Assembly (NCBI GenBank): GCA_028279425.1
Contig: JANQNV010000007.1
Location: forward strand, 1-41,213
Source of the DNA: Longimicrobiales bacterium
GTDB lineage: Bacteria; Gemmatimonadota; Gemmatimonadetes; Longimicrobiales; Gaopeijiaceae
Direction of reading: 5' to 3'
Length of the DNA stretch: 41,213 nt
Positions within the stretch are counted from its first letter, which is position 1. The number at the start of each line of letters is the position of its first letter. The notes under the pieces were generated by a model, which was not told where the DNA came from, did no database searches, and worked only from the letters and a program-made list of their open reading frames with translations. This document shows positions 31,347 through 39,569 of the stretch, piece after piece. A program made the position numbers and the translations under genes.

Positions 31347-32123
31347 TCAGCGACCCACCGCCTCGATGGCTCCGCGCACGACGGACAAGACATCGGGATC
31401 CATGTCGTCGGCTCCCATCATCCAGGCCAGGTAGTCCTGTTCGTCTCGCGCGACCTCTTCCAGGCGTCGTCCCCGGTGCTTCCCTCGTCGGAAGATCAAT
31501 CCGTCGCCGGTGTCTTCGAACCAGCGATCCACGGCCGTTTCGAACGGGGCGTGCTGATCGCAGTAGGCCTGGAGGCCGTCCAGATCCCGTGGGAGATGAT
31601 CGTACTGCGACAACTGGGCCGAGAGGACGGCGGCCGACGTGCGGATGTCGCCCAGAGCCGTGTGCGCCTCCTCGTGCTCGCGCCCGAGGTAGAATCGTGC
31701 GGCTGCGGAGAGGTCTCGTCGCTCCTCTCGATGGAAGATCGTCTGCATGTCGATCATGCGACGGCCGGCCACTTCGAAGGGAACGTCGGCGCGGCGGAAT
31801 TCAGCGAGCAGCATGGGCACGTCGAATCGACGGATATTGAAGCCCGCGAGGTCTGCGTCGGCCAGGAGGGCGGCGAGCGAGCGAGCTCTCCGAGCGAACG
31901 GCTCTTCGTCGGCCACGTCGGCGTCGGTGATTCCGTGGACCTCGGTGGCGGCAGCGGGGATCGGGATTCCGGGATTGAAGCGCCGTACCTTCTCGAGTAC
32001 GTCGCCGGAGGGAAGGACCTTGATGAGGGCCAGCTCGATGATGCGGTCGTTCGAGGTCGACAACCCCGTCGTCTCCAGATCGAAGAAGGCCAGAGGCCGG
32101 TCGAGCGAAAAGGGAAGCTCCAA
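31347..32123 (-). CDS. DnaQ-like 3'-5' exonuclease with ExoX-type C-terminus
   Basis: 258 residues. The DEDDh exonuclease set is visible: FFDLETTG (Asp15, Glu17), GFNIRRFD and HTALGDIR (His with Asp five residues on). These bind the two metals that cleave the 3' end. A C-terminal region (FRRGKHRGRRLEEVARDEQD, then YLAWMM) resembles the small domain found in some ExoX-like and DNA polymerase III epsilon-like proteins. No polymerase or GIY-YIG domain is fused. A DNA-repair or RNA-trimming role is possible. It starts 174 nt from the divergent quinone oxidoreductase. Confidence 0.88.
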   Translation of the reverse strand: MELPFSLDRPLAFFDLETTGLSTSNDRIIELALIKVLPSGDVLEKVRRFNPGIPIPAAATEVHGITDADVADEEPFARRARSLAALLADADLAGFNIRRFDVPMLLAEFRRADVPFEVAGRRMIDMQTIFHREERRDLSAAARFYLGREHEEAHTALGDIRTSAAVLSAQLSQYDHLPRDLDGLQAYCDQHAPFETAVDRWFEDTGDGLIFRRGKHRGRRLEEVARDEQDYLAWMMGADDMDPDVLSVVRGAIEAVGR

Positions 32124-32297
32124 GGCTCAGAGCTCCGCTGCGCGACGCGAGGATCCGCTGGGGATCCCGGCCCGCACGGTGGTGGGCGATTGATGGATCA
32201 TGGCTGGGGGCCCAGACTCCTTCGCGAGGCGAGTGTCCTAGACGGGTGCCTTCTCACCCCCATAGAACCCCACAACAGCCCCATGGTGCAAGCCGAG

Positions 32298-33278
32298 ATG
32301 AGAGCCATCGTCATTCGAGAGCCCGGTCCCCCGAGCGTTCTCGAGCTCAGAGAGGTGCCGCGGCCGGAGCCGGGGCGAGGCGAAGTACGCGTTCGTGTGG
32401 CGGCCAGCGGGGTGAATCGCGCCGATCTCCTCCAGCGCCTGGGCCGCTATCCCGGTGGGGGAGCGGGGCGAATCCCCGGCCTCGAGTACGCTGGAACGGT
32501 CGAAGCGGTGGGAGCCGACGTGAAGGGTTGGGCGGTGGGTGATCCGGCGATGGGGCTCGTCGGAGGGGGTGGCTACGCGGAGGAGGTGGTGGTCCATCAC
32601 CGGGAACTCATCCGAACCCCCGCGGGCGTGTCGCTCGACCGAGCGGCGTCTCTACCGGAGGCCTGGCTCACGGCGTGGGACGCGATGGTGCGTCAGTCCG
32701 GACTCTCGGCCGGAGAAACGGTGTTGATCCACGCTGTGGGAAGTGGCGTCGGCACGGCGGCCTCGCAGCTCGCATCGGCGCTGGGTGCCCGCGTGATCGG
32801 CACTTCGCGGACCGAGGCCAAGCTCGAGGGTGCTTCGCGCCTGGGGGTCGACACCCCGGTCCTGGGGGGAGCGCGCGAGTGGGCCGATGAGGTGCTGGAG
32901 GCGACCGGCGGTCGCGGCGTCGACGTGATTCTCGACCTCGTGGGCGGACCGTATCTCGCGGGGAATCTCCGCTGCATCGCCCAGCGCGGCCGCATCATCG
33001 TCGTCGGTGTTCCCGCCGGCCGTGAGGCCAGCCTCGACCTCAGGTCGCTGATGACACGCAGAGCGTCGATCACAGGCACGGTCTTGAGTACGCGGCCGCT
33101 CGAAGAGAAGATCGCTCTGGCCCAGGACGCCCATCGTCGCATGGTCCCTCTGTTCGAGTCGGCCGCTCTCGAGCCGGTGGTGTTTCGTACCTTCGCCCCA
33201 GAGGAGGCCGCCGAAGCCCACGAGGTGATGGAGCAGAACCTCAATTTCGGCACGTTGTCGATCGTCTGGGCCAGCTGA
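32298..33278 (+). CDS. NADPH:quinone oxidoreductase family protein (zinc-free MDR)
   Basis: 326 residues from ATG 32298 (MRAIVIREPG); ATG 32283 would add five residues. Medium-chain dehydrogenase/reductase fold of the quinone oxidoreductase (QOR/PIG3-like) group: GVNRADLLQRLGRYP, IPGLEYAGTVEAVG, and the NADPH motif AVGSGVGTAASQLASALGAR, followed by GGRGVDVILDLVGG. The structural-zinc cysteines and catalytic-zinc ligands of alcohol dehydrogenases are absent, as expected for this group. It probably reduces quinones or enones. It is not linked to its neighbours by an obvious operon. Confidence 0.88.
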   Translation: MRAIVIREPGPPSVLELREVPRPEPGRGEVRVRVAASGVNRADLLQRLGRYPGGGAGRIPGLEYAGTVEAVGADVKGWAVGDPAMGLVGGGGYAEEVVVHHRELIRTPAGVSLDRAASLPEAWLTAWDAMVRQSGLSAGETVLIHAVGSGVGTAASQLASALGARVIGTSRTEAKLEGASRLGVDTPVLGGAREWADEVLEATGGRGVDVILDLVGGPYLAGNLRCIAQRGRIIVVGVPAGREASLDLRSLMTRRASITGTVLSTRPLEEKIALAQDAHRRMVPLFESAALEPVVFRTFAPEEAAEAHEVMEQNLNFGTLSIVWAS

Positions 33279-33322
33279 ATTCGACTGCGCCTGCGAGAGT
33301 TTCCCGAGATGTGGAGGTTGTC

Positions 33323-34708
33323 GTGACCCGTTCCGCCGTTCTTCGTGCCCTCACCCTTGCCGTGGCCGGCCTGGCCCCGCTGGGCGTGTCGGCGCAATCG
33401 TCGCCCGACGCACCGGCGACCGATCCGCGGATCTACGAGATCATCGAGGAGGCGTCGGCCGAGCGGATCGAGGCCGACATTCGCACGCTGGTGAGCTTCG
33501 GCACGCGAAACACGATGTCGGACACCCTTTCGGAGACGCGGGGCATCGGGGCTGCCCGCCGCTGGATCAAGGCGGAGTTCGACCGCATCTCGGCCGACTG
33601 CGGTGGGTGTCTCGAGGTGTTCTATCAGCGCGACCTCGTGGAAGGGAATCCGCAGGGGCGCATCCGCGAGGACACCGAGGTGGTCAACGTCGTGGCCATC
33701 TTGCGGGGCGAGGTCGAACCGAATCGCTACATCATCATGTCGGGCGACATCGACAGCCGGGCGAGCAGCACGCTGGACGCCGAGGTCGACGCTCCCGGAG
33801 CGAACGACAACGCATCGGGGATGGCCGGTGCGCTCGAGGCCGCGCGCCTGCTCACCGCGCAGCGGCCCTTCGCCGCGAGTGTGGTCTTCGCCGGTCTGTC
33901 GGGTGAAGAGCAGGGACTGTGGGGAGGGCGGCACATGGCGGAAGTGGCCGTTGAAGAGGGGTGGGAAATAACCGGCGTTCTCAACAACGACATGATCGGC
34001 AACATCGAGGGCATCGACGGCGTGATCGACAACACGGTCTTCCGTGTCTTCTCGCAGGCGACCCCGTTGCCGGAATTCCAGCCCGACCGCTGGAGCTATC
34101 GTACGCTCGGGGGCGAGGTCGACGGGCCCTCGCGCCAGCTCGCGCGCTACGTCGATCGCATCACCGATACCTACTTCGACAATCTCGACGCCATGATGAT
34201 CTACCGTCTCGACCGCTTCGGCCGAGGGGGACACCATCGCCCCTTCAACGACGCCGGGTTCGCGGGCGTGCGCATCATGGAGGCCCACGAGCAGTACCAG
34301 CGACAGCATCAGGACATCCGGGTCGAAGACGGCATCGAATACGGCGACGTCATCGAGGGGGTGGACTTCGACTTCGCCGCCCGGCTGACGGCCGTCAACG
34401 CCGCCGTGATGGCGGCGCTCGCCTGGGCCCCGCCTGCTCCGAAGAACGTCAACATCGGGGGGGCGGTGCGGCCCTCGACCACCTTGTCGTGGGACCTGGT
34501 CGACCACCCCGATCTCGTCGGGTATCGGATCTACTGGCGCGACACGACTGCTCCGCAATGGCAGCATTCGCGTTTCGTGGGCATGGTCGACCGCTTCACA
34601 CTCGAAAACCTCGTGGTCGACAACTACCTCTTCGGGGTCGCCGCGGTCGGTCGCGACGGCACCGAGAGCGTCGTGGCCTTCCCGACCGCGCGGGGCGCCT
34701 TCGAGTAG
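33323..34708 (+). CDS. Secreted M28-family peptidase with C-terminal Fn3-like domain
   Basis: 461 residues from GTG 33323, which has GGAGG 5 nt upstream; a GTG at 33311 overlaps that Shine-Dalgarno. The N-terminus (VTRSAVLRALTLAVAGLAPL, then GVSAQ) is a signal peptide. The M28 core shows GANDNASG, GLSGEEQG, NNDMIGN and a late His in GGHHRPFNDAGF. The first metal site reads SGDIDSR, where M28 enzymes usually have a His two residues before the Asp, so one ligand is changed to Asp. After about residue 370 comes a fibronectin-III-like module (TLSWDLVDHPDLVGYRIYWR). It probably cleaves peptides outside the cytoplasm; activity depends on the altered site. Confidence 0.87.
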   Translation: MTRSAVLRALTLAVAGLAPLGVSAQSSPDAPATDPRIYEIIEEASAERIEADIRTLVSFGTRNTMSDTLSETRGIGAARRWIKAEFDRISADCGGCLEVFYQRDLVEGNPQGRIREDTEVVNVVAILRGEVEPNRYIIMSGDIDSRASSTLDAEVDAPGANDNASGMAGALEAARLLTAQRPFAASVVFAGLSGEEQGLWGGRHMAEVAVEEGWEITGVLNNDMIGNIEGIDGVIDNTVFRVFSQATPLPEFQPDRWSYRTLGGEVDGPSRQLARYVDRITDTYFDNLDAMMIYRLDRFGRGGHHRPFNDAGFAGVRIMEAHEQYQRQHQDIRVEDGIEYGDVIEGVDFDFAARLTAVNAAVMAALAWAPPAPKNVNIGGAVRPSTTLSWDLVDHPDLVGYRIYWRDTTAPQWQHSRFVGMVDRFTLENLVVDNYLFGVAAVGRDGTESVVAFPTARGAFE

Positions 34709-34709
34709 C

Positions 34710-34761
34710 GGCCACCCCGGCGCGCGCGGTACGGCCCGGCGGTCACCTGCCTCGGGTGGCC
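34710..34761. other. Inverted repeat between convergent genes
   Basis: GGCCACCC (34710-34717) pairs with GGGTGGCC (34754-34761) around a 36-nt GC-rich loop, just after the M28 stop and before the sucA stop. It could help end transcription, but the loop is long and there is no T run. Confidence 0.22.
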
Positions 34762-34798
34762 CCGTTCCCCCACTCGAGAAGAGGGCTCGTCGCGCGCG

Positions 34799-37672
34799 TC
34801 AGTCGTTCAGCCCGAGGGTCTCGAGGACGATGCGCTGCTGCTCCCGGACGTGGTCGCTCGCCTTGCCCTCCGCGGGGCTGGCCCGCTCCGGGCGAGCCAC
34901 GTGCCGTAGCGGGATGTCTCTCGGCACCGCGCCGCGCAGCCTCGGTCCCACGAAGGTGAGCGCGCCCATGTTTCGCGGCTCCTCCTGAGCCCACACCACC
35001 TCTTCGAGGTTGGGGTAGCTGCGCACCATGTCGGCCAACTGCTCACCCGGGAACGGGTAGATCTCTTCGATCCGGCCGACGGCGACGCCGGGCGCCTCGG
35101 CGCGGCGGGCGTGCCCCTGCACGTCGTAGTAGATCTTGCCCGTGCAGAGCACGAGCCGACGGATCGAGTGACGCTCCTCGTCGACGACGTTGGGGTCGTC
35201 GAGGATCGGTTGGAACGTGCCCTCCGTCAGTTCCCGTACGGTCGACGTCGCTGCGGGGAGCCGGAGGAGACTCTTCGGGGTCATGACCACGAGCGGGCGA
35301 GAGGGTCGGGCCATGGCCTGATGGCGCAACATGTGGAAGAACTGGGACGGCGTCGTCGGATACGACACGCGCATGTTGTCTTCCGCGCAGAGCTGTAGAA
35401 ACCGCTCGAGGCGCGCCGACGAATGCTCGGGTCCCTGACCCTCGTACCCGTGGGGCAGCAGGAGCGTCAGGTTCGAGATCTGCCCCCACTTCTCGAAGCC
35501 CGACGAGATGAACTGGTCGATCGCCACCTGCGCGACGTTGACGAAGTCGCCGAACTGGCCCTCCCACAGCACCAGGTCGTATTCGCTCGCCACCGAGTAC
35601 CCGTATTCGAAGCCGAGCACCCCCGACTCCGTCAGGGGGGAGTTGTAGACCTCGAGGCGCCCCGCCTTCAGCGTCGTGAGCGGAGTGTGGACGTCGCCGG
35701 TCTCGACGTCGTGGAGCACCAGGTGCCGATGGCTGAAGGTGCCTCGTTGCGCGTCCTGACCCGTCAGTCGGACGACACAGCCGTCTTCGAGGAGCGACCC
35801 CAGTGCGAGCACCTCCCCGTAGGCCCAGTCGAGTCGGGTCTCCAGCGTAAGCGGCTCGTGACGCCGCTTCAGCTGACGTACGAGCTTCGGGTGCACCGTG
35901 AAGCCGTCCGGTACCGAGATCGACGCATCGTTCACGTGCGCCAGTCGATCGAGGGGAACGGCCGTTTCGGGATCCACCGCCTCGAGGGCCGCGCTGTCGT
36001 CGTCAAGCTCGGCGGACTCGCTCTTCACGGAGTCCTGCGACGCGCGCAGCCGAGTCGTGACGCCGTCTTCGATCTCCTTCACCTCCGCCTCGGTGACGAC
36101 CCCCTCCTCGACCAGTTGACGCGCCCACTGCGTGCGAACCGTGGGGTGGTCGGAGATCCGGGCGTACAGGCGTGGCTGCGTGTACGCCGGCTCGTCACCC
36201 TCGTTGTGGCCGTGTCGCCGGTAGCCGATGACGTCGATCACCACGTCGTCGTGGTACTGGTCCCGATAGGTCATGGCCAGTCGGACCGCCGCCAGGCATT
36301 CCTCCGGATGGTCGGCGTTGACGTGCAGGATGGGCACGTCGAACCCCTTCGCCAGGTCGCTCGAATACCGGGTCGAGCGGGCGTCGGACGGACTCGTCGT
36401 GAACCCGATCTGGTTGTTGGCGATGATGTGGATCGTGCCGCCGACGGTGTACCCCTCCAGCCGGGCCATGTTGAGGGTTTCGGCGACGACCCCTTCGGCG
36501 GCGAAGGCCGCGTCGCCGTGAATCAGGATGGGAACCACCGCGTCGGGGTTCCGGGTCTCACTCGACTCGGTCTCGAACTGCCAGGCCCGAGCCATACCGT
36601 TGACGACCGGGTTGACGAACTCGAGGTGGCTGGGGTTCGGAGCCAGAACGACCTCGATGTCCCGCCCGTCGGACGTGGTGTACTGGCCGGAGGCCCCGTG
36701 GTGGTACTTCACATCGCCCGTTCCTGCGACGTGGAGGGCACCCTTGCTCTGCTTCCCCTCGAATTCGCGAACGAGCTCGTCGTACGGGATGTTGAGGATG
36801 TGTGCCAGGACGTTCAGGCGACCCCGGTGCGCCATGCCGAGAACGACCGACCGGCCTCCCCTGGCGGCCGCCTCGTCGAGGACGAGGTCGAGCATCGGCA
36901 CCATCATGTCGGTTCCCTCGATCGAGAACCGTTTCTGCCCGAGGTAGGCCCGGTGGAGGAACTGCTCGAACCCCTCGACCTCGCTGAGGCGCACCAGGAG
37001 CTTCTTGCGGTCGTCGGCCGACAGAGGCCGGGTGTGGACACCGGACTCGACCTGCGCCCAGAGCCACCGCACCCGCATCGGGTCTTCGATGTGCTCGAAT
37101 TCGTAGCCGACGTGGCCGGTGTAGGCGACCTCGAGACGACGGAGGGCTTCGGCGACCGACTCTCCTTCGCGCGATCCCTCCATGATGATCGACGCCGGCA
37201 GCAGCTCCAGTTCTTCCATCGACGTTCCGAAAAAGGAAGGGTCGAGCTGGGGGTGGACCGGCTGTCGGAGCCCGAGCGGGTTGATGTCGGCGTTGGTGTG
37301 ACCGTGGTCGCGAAACGCCTGGATGAACGAGGTGGCCCGGGCGACCACCGGCAGCAGCGATCGCAACTGCGCCGCCTCGTCGGCGCCGGATGCCGGGGCC
37401 GCTGGGGAGACGGGCGCCGCCACCGGTGACCCCGCCGATGGGGGCGCCGCGGGCGCATGTGCGGTGGCTCCGTTGCTCGAGGGCGAGGGTCCTGGGGACG
37501 CCTGAGCGGCCAGACTCTCCGGAACCAGGAGGCCGGCAGCGCGGGTAACGTCGGGACCCCGTGTGAAGAAGTCTCGCCACTCGGCCGGAACAGCGTCGGG
37601 ATTGAGGGCGAACTCTTCGTAGAGGAGCTGGGCGTAGGCGGCGTTCTGGCTGTCGAACGGTGTGTCGCTCAT
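34799..37672 (-). CDS. sucA: 2-oxoglutarate dehydrogenase E1 component
   Basis: 957 residues. The thiamine-diphosphate-dependent E1 enzyme decarboxylates 2-oxoglutarate in the TCA cycle and passes succinyl to E2. The N-terminal E2-binding segment (NAAYAQLLYEEFALNPDAVP) is joined by an Ala/Pro/Ser-rich linker (about 55-95) to the catalytic body. Motifs include FSIEGTDMM, GMAHRGRLNVLAHI, HGDAAFAAEGVV, the Mg/ThDP-binding NNQIGFTTS, GYRRHGHNEGDEP and GQDAQRGTFSHRH. Length matches the family (933 in E. coli). The E2 gene sucB is not adjacent here. Divergent from the laccase-domain gene across 138 nt. Confidence 0.97.
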   Translation of the reverse strand: MSDTPFDSQNAAYAQLLYEEFALNPDAVPAEWRDFFTRGPDVTRAAGLLVPESLAAQASPGPSPSSNGATAHAPAAPPSAGSPVAAPVSPAAPASGADEAAQLRSLLPVVARATSFIQAFRDHGHTNADINPLGLRQPVHPQLDPSFFGTSMEELELLPASIIMEGSREGESVAEALRRLEVAYTGHVGYEFEHIEDPMRVRWLWAQVESGVHTRPLSADDRKKLLVRLSEVEGFEQFLHRAYLGQKRFSIEGTDMMVPMLDLVLDEAAARGGRSVVLGMAHRGRLNVLAHILNIPYDELVREFEGKQSKGALHVAGTGDVKYHHGASGQYTTSDGRDIEVVLAPNPSHLEFVNPVVNGMARAWQFETESSETRNPDAVVPILIHGDAAFAAEGVVAETLNMARLEGYTVGGTIHIIANNQIGFTTSPSDARSTRYSSDLAKGFDVPILHVNADHPEECLAAVRLAMTYRDQYHDDVVIDVIGYRRHGHNEGDEPAYTQPRLYARISDHPTVRTQWARQLVEEGVVTEAEVKEIEDGVTTRLRASQDSVKSESAELDDDSAALEAVDPETAVPLDRLAHVNDASISVPDGFTVHPKLVRQLKRRHEPLTLETRLDWAYGEVLALGSLLEDGCVVRLTGQDAQRGTFSHRHLVLHDVETGDVHTPLTTLKAGRLEVYNSPLTESGVLGFEYGYSVASEYDLVLWEGQFGDFVNVAQVAIDQFISSGFEKWGQISNLTLLLPHGYEGQGPEHSSARLERFLQLCAEDNMRVSYPTTPSQFFHMLRHQAMARPSRPLVVMTPKSLLRLPAATSTVRELTEGTFQPILDDPNVVDEERHSIRRLVLCTGKIYYDVQGHARRAEAPGVAVGRIEEIYPFPGEQLADMVRSYPNLEEVVWAQEEPRNMGALTFVGPRLRGAVPRDIPLRHVARPERASPAEGKASDHVREQQRIVLETLGLND

Positions 37673-37702
37673 CGCGGGGATTTGGAGTCGCGCGAACGTG
37701 TG

Positions 37703-37718
37703 CCCGACCCCTGTCGGG
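37703..37718. other. Small hairpin in the sucA/laccase-domain intergenic region
   Basis: CCCGAC-CCCT-GTCGGG is a perfect 6-bp stem with a 4-nt loop, 30 nt upstream of the sucA ATG on the minus strand. It would fall in the sucA leader or promoter region. Purpose unknown; no promoter in this region can be called with confidence. Confidence 0.25.
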
Positions 37719-37810
37719 CCTCGGGCTGGAATGTGCCCTCTAAGCTACAGGATTTCGGGTCGACGGCGAGGTCTTCGTGCGACGCGGCTTCCCTCTTACC
37801 GGTTTCTGCC

Positions 37811-38587
37811 ATGGCGACGTCTTTCGATGCCCAGCCGACCCTCGCGACCGAGGTCGAGCGACCGGGGCCGTTTCCCGCCCTCCACCACCCGGTCTGGCGC
37901 GATCGGCACCCCTGGCTCGTGCAGGGCATCACGACGCGGGGACACGACGACCCCCCCTTCGATCTCGGGCTCTTCACAGGCGCATCGGGTGCGGAGGTGC
38001 TGGCACGTTGGGAACTCCTGAGGAGCGCCTCGTCGGATGGCGTCGTGGTTCACGCTCGGCAGGTGCACGGCGGTGTCGTGCGCTTCCATGAAGCGGGCAG
38101 TCCGGCCCTGCGGTTGGTCGAACCGTGCGATGGGCATGCCACTCGGTCGCCGGGTGTGACCCTCGCGGTCGCCACCGCCGACTGCATTCCGGTGACGCTG
38201 ATCGACCCCGAGCGGCGAGCCGTGGCGATCCTGCACGCCGGCTGGCGCGGGGTGGTGGCGGGGGTGCTCGAAGCCGGGCTCCGGGTATTCGCGGAGCGTC
38301 TCGATGCTCCCCCGGTGGTCCTGGAAGCGCATATCGGCCCGGCGATCTGCGGCGATTGCTACGAGGTCGGTCCAGAGGTCCATGCGGCTCTCGGACTCAC
38401 TCCACCGCCGGCTCCCACCCCCGTCGACCTTCGGCGGGTTGCGGCGGACCGACTGATGAGGGCAGGCGTCTCGGCGTCGAGCCTCTCCTGTTCCTCGTGG
38501 TGCACGCGCTGCGGCCCGTCGCCGTTCTTTTCGCACCGGGGGGGCGACCGTCAGCGACAGATCTCCTTCGTCGGAATCCGATCGTGA
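37811..38587 (+). CDS. pgeF: Laccase-domain protein (YfiH/PgeF family)
   Basis: 258 residues, ATG 37811. The family is described as copper/zinc proteins with purine-nucleoside or peptidoglycan-editing activity, earlier called multicopper polyphenol oxidases. Conserved metal-site motifs are HARQVHG, ATADCIPV and HAGWRG, with IGPAICGDCYEVGPEV and FFSHRGGDRQRQISFVGI near the end. The product is cytoplasmic by sequence (no signal peptide). No Shine-Dalgarno is obvious before the ATG. Its stop shares a base with the start of the next small gene (TGATG), implying coupled translation. Confidence 0.9.
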   Translation: MATSFDAQPTLATEVERPGPFPALHHPVWRDRHPWLVQGITTRGHDDPPFDLGLFTGASGAEVLARWELLRSASSDGVVVHARQVHGGVVRFHEAGSPALRLVEPCDGHATRSPGVTLAVATADCIPVTLIDPERRAVAILHAGWRGVVAGVLEAGLRVFAERLDAPPVVLEAHIGPAICGDCYEVGPEVHAALGLTPPPAPTPVDLRRVAADRLMRAGVSASSLSCSSWCTRCGPSPFFSHRGGDRQRQISFVGIRS

Positions 38588-38811
38588 TGGATCCGGGGGT
38601 GGGGCTGTGTTCGGTGTGTGCGCATGTACGCACGGCGGGGAACCGTCGTGGGTCGGTCTTCTACATGTGCACCAAGGCCAAAGACGATCCTCGGTTGCGG
38701 CGCTATCCGCCGCTCCCCGTGGTGATGTGCCCGGCTTTCGAGCCCGAAGAAGCCTCGAGGAACCCGAGGAGCAGCGCCAGCGATTCCGAAGGTTTCTCTT
38801 CGACCACCTGA
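38587..38811 (+). CDS. Small Cys-rich protein coupled to the laccase-domain gene
   Basis: 74 residues, ATG 38587 overlapping the pgeF stop by one base. The pattern CSVCAHVRTAGNRRGSVFYMC, here interrupted only for length, followed by DPRLRRYPPLPVVMC gives four Cys (residues 8, 11, about 27 and 47) that could bind zinc or iron. Short proteins with this C-x2-C, RGS-FY-C and YP-LPV-C pattern occur widely as unnamed conserved ORFs. The last third (SSASDSEGFSSTT) overlaps, in the opposite direction, the end of the alpha/beta hydrolase gene by about 109 nt. The start of the ORF is convincing and the function is unknown. Confidence 0.72.
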   Translation: MDPGVGLCSVCAHVRTAGNRRGSVFYMCTKAKDDPRLRRYPPLPVVMCPAFEPEEASRNPRSSASDSEGFSSTT

Positions 38812-39569
38812 TGCCCGCAGTTCTCGAGGGTCGCCAGCCGCCCGCGGGGCAGCTCGCTCGCGAGTCGTTGGCCGATGGAGAGCGGAACCACCCGATCCTG
38901 CCTCCCCCACAGGCAAAGGGCCGGAACGTCGATGTCGGGGATCCTGGCCGTGATCCGATCCACGTCGGGAGGCACGATGTGCCGGGCGCATTCGAGGAAT
39001 GCGCGCCGGCGGTCGGCGCTCCGCATCGGTGCCGCGTACGATTCGACGCGCGCGGGGGTGACGGCGTCCCGCTGTTCGACGATGGCCTCCATCGCCTTTC
39101 GCACGAGCCAGCGTTTCGGGAGCATCGCGAAGCCGAGCTCGGCCAGGCGACCCCTGCGCGCAAGGTGCACGAAGGGGGGTTCCCGCTGGGGGTATGCCGC
39201 GCCGGCCACGCTCACCAGCCGACCGAGCCGCGCTACACCCTCCTCGTGGGCCCGATCCAGTAGATCGAGGGCGGCGATCAGGGCGACACCCCCTCCGAGA
39301 CTGTGTCCGATGAGGGTGCAGCCGCGCAGATCCAGCGCCTCCACGAGGTCCGCGACCGCCGTCGCCATACCGCGAATCGAGAAGTCCCCTCCCCGCGGGG
39401 CGGGAGCGCTGCCGAAGCCCGGCAGGTCGACCGTGACGCAATCGTAGCTCGACGAGAGGACGGGGAGCCACGGGTCCCAATGGCCGCGATGTGCGCCGTA
39501 GCCGTGGAGGAACACCAGCGCAGGCCCGGCCCCGGTGCGGCTCCACGCCAACCGATCGCCTGGCGTCAT
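38703..39569 (-). CDS. Alpha/beta hydrolase
   Basis: 288 residues from ATG 39569, overlapping the preceding stop as ATGA. The canonical fold is visible: oxyanion region FLHGYGAHRGHWDPW, nucleophile GHSLGGG, acid Asp in GRQDRVVP, and His in LENCGHQVVEEKP. Substrate is not evident. It resembles general esterase/epoxide hydrolase-like proteins. BchO, an alpha/beta hydrolase of photosynthesis clusters, was considered but the context (14 kb away, next to a YhaN-like ATPase) gives no support. The 3' end overlaps the convergent small Cys-rich gene. Confidence 0.87.
   Translation of the reverse strand: MTPGDRLAWSRTGAGPALVFLHGYGAHRGHWDPWLPVLSSSYDCVTVDLPGFGSAPAPRGGDFSIRGMATAVADLVEALDLRGCTLIGHSLGGGVALIAALDLLDRAHEEGVARLGRLVSVAGAAYPQREPPFVHLARRGRLAELGFAMLPKRWLVRKAMEAIVEQRDAVTPARVESYAAPMRSADRRRAFLECARHIVPPDVDRITARIPDIDVPALCLWGRQDRVVPLSIGQRLASELPRGRLATLENCGHQVVEEKPSESLALLLGFLEASSGSKAGHITTGSGG

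Noticed and set aside
28675..31434. 919-residue plus-strand ORF
   Set aside because: Antisense mirror of the Asp-box propeller gene; rich in Arg, Gly and Val with no domain, and it lacks a Shine-Dalgarno.
35423..37429. 668-residue plus-strand ORF
   Set aside because: Antisense to sucA; no domain is recognisable.
38703..39569. The alpha/beta hydrolase as bchO
   Set aside because: It is more than 13 kb beyond the photosynthesis genes and coupled to a YhaN-like ATPase; the motifs seen are those of any alpha/beta hydrolase.
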